Source of the DNA: Prorocentrum cordatum
Lineage: Eukaryota > Sar > Dinophyceae > Prorocentrales > Prorocentraceae
Reading direction: 5' to 3'
Assembly: GCA_963575745.1 (NCBI GenBank)
Contig: CAUYUJ010015960.1
Coordinates: forward strand, 133,073-197,072
DNA length: 64,000 bases
In this document: in pieces, positions 63,452 to 64,000 of the stretch
Layout of the letters: every line of letters starts with the position of its first letter
Numbering within the stretch: the stretch's first letter is position 1
The notes under the pieces: model-generated
What the model was told of the DNA's origin: nothing
What the model saw: only the letters and a program-made list of their open reading frames with translations
Databases searched by the model: none
Made by a program: the position numbers and the translations under genes

Positions 63452-64000
63452 GAGGGAGAAGGGCGAGGGTGGGTGAGAGAGAAGGGGGTCGAACGGCGAA
63501 GGTAGGTGGGGGAGACCAGAGGAGGAGGGGAGGGCGGAGAAGGGCAAATGAAGGAGGATGGCAGGGGAGGGGCAGGAGGAGGGTGAGGACCATATTGAGG
63601 ATGAGGATGGGGAGGGGTCACCAGGGCGTGCGGACTAGGGCGTCAGAGTCTCGCAGTTTGGTCTCTTCGGGAAGAGTATAGTGAGGACGAGCCATTGCGC
63701 GAGGAGGATGACGAGGATGGCGATATATACATATAACGGGGGACTGAGGTTAGGACCCCCAGGGGTCGCAGTACGTGGCCGAGAGCCCCTGGAACGGGAC
63801 CCCGATCACAAGATTGCCACCCACCCCGCGCGGCCCAATCTTTTAGATGCTCCAGCATGCGCGTATTCTCCATCAGCAGCTCATCCACAAGCGATCGCCA
63901 GGCGAGTTGCCCTGATCAGGCAAGTGTAAGAATCGTCCAGTGGAATTGACAGGCGAGTCAGCTGTCAAGCCGAAGCTCGGAGTCAGCCTGCCGTCGAAGG
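63170..64000. other. G-rich DNA to window end
   Basis: Contains a (GA)n run at 63418-63446 and GGA-rich stretches to 63600. No gene recognised. Confidence 0.45.

Noticed and set aside
1-64000. tRNA or rRNA genes
   Set aside because: I looked for B-box-like and conserved rRNA phrases by eye and found nothing convincing; a covariance-model search would be decisive.

Overview
The window is nuclear DNA of a dinoflagellate. The strongest evidence is an exact 21-nt match to the dinoflagellate trans-spliced leader (minus strand, 30241-30261). Supporting signs are very high GC in long stretches, abundant GGA/TCC, GAC and CTTGGGGCC-type simple and satellite repeats, and retroelement proteins of types I associate from memory with dinoflagellate genomes. 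A Prorocentrum-like species would fit the GC content and repeat style, but that is a guess. I see almost no conventional genes: this is an accessory, repeat-dominated region. Most long open frames are by-products of GC-rich or low-complexity DNA and are not annotated.

Layout. 0-24 kb: degenerate duplications, many dispersed repeats (a 150-bp inverted-terminal-repeat family, two near-perfect foldback elements, several two-copy families), simple-sequence arrays, and large blocks of a CTTGGGG(C)CTC satellite (10, 15-18 and 20-23 kb). 24.3-30.3 kb (minus): a LINE-like retrotransposon with an intact ORF1 (28941-30014), an ORF2 with endonuclease, reverse transcriptase and RNase H domains broken by stops and frameshifts, and a spliced-leader relic at its 5' end. 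31.3-32.9 kb: nested tandem arrays (74, 80 and 89 bp).

35-50.6 kb: the centrepiece. A degenerate Copia-like polyprotein (gag, probable protease, RT, RNase H, accessory ORF) is split inside gag by an 8.9-kb insertion, 35656-44575. The insertion is a tyrosine-recombinase retroelement whose ends show the split direct repeat layout A1 - internal - B1 A2 B2 known from Ngaro/PAT-type elements (A pair 274 bp each, B pair about 172 bp each). It contains relics of a gag-like ORF, an RNase H and a tyrosine recombinase, appears to have lost most of its RT, and carries a 2.7-kb satellite with a roughly 909-bp higher-order repeat. The target gag segment is duplicated (about 125 bp) on both sides.

50.6-64 kb: GC-rich DNA without recognisable genes, more satellite blocks, several minisatellites, one plausible intact gene (60555-61403, minus; Arg/Ala-rich N terminus plus Pro-Val repeats), and a hairpin MITE at 62962-63159 with a truncated relative at 2330-2463. 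The elements appear to work as layers: retroelements insert into one another, MITEs and satellites fill the spaces, and the spliced-leader relic records that at least one element passed through a trans-spliced mRNA.
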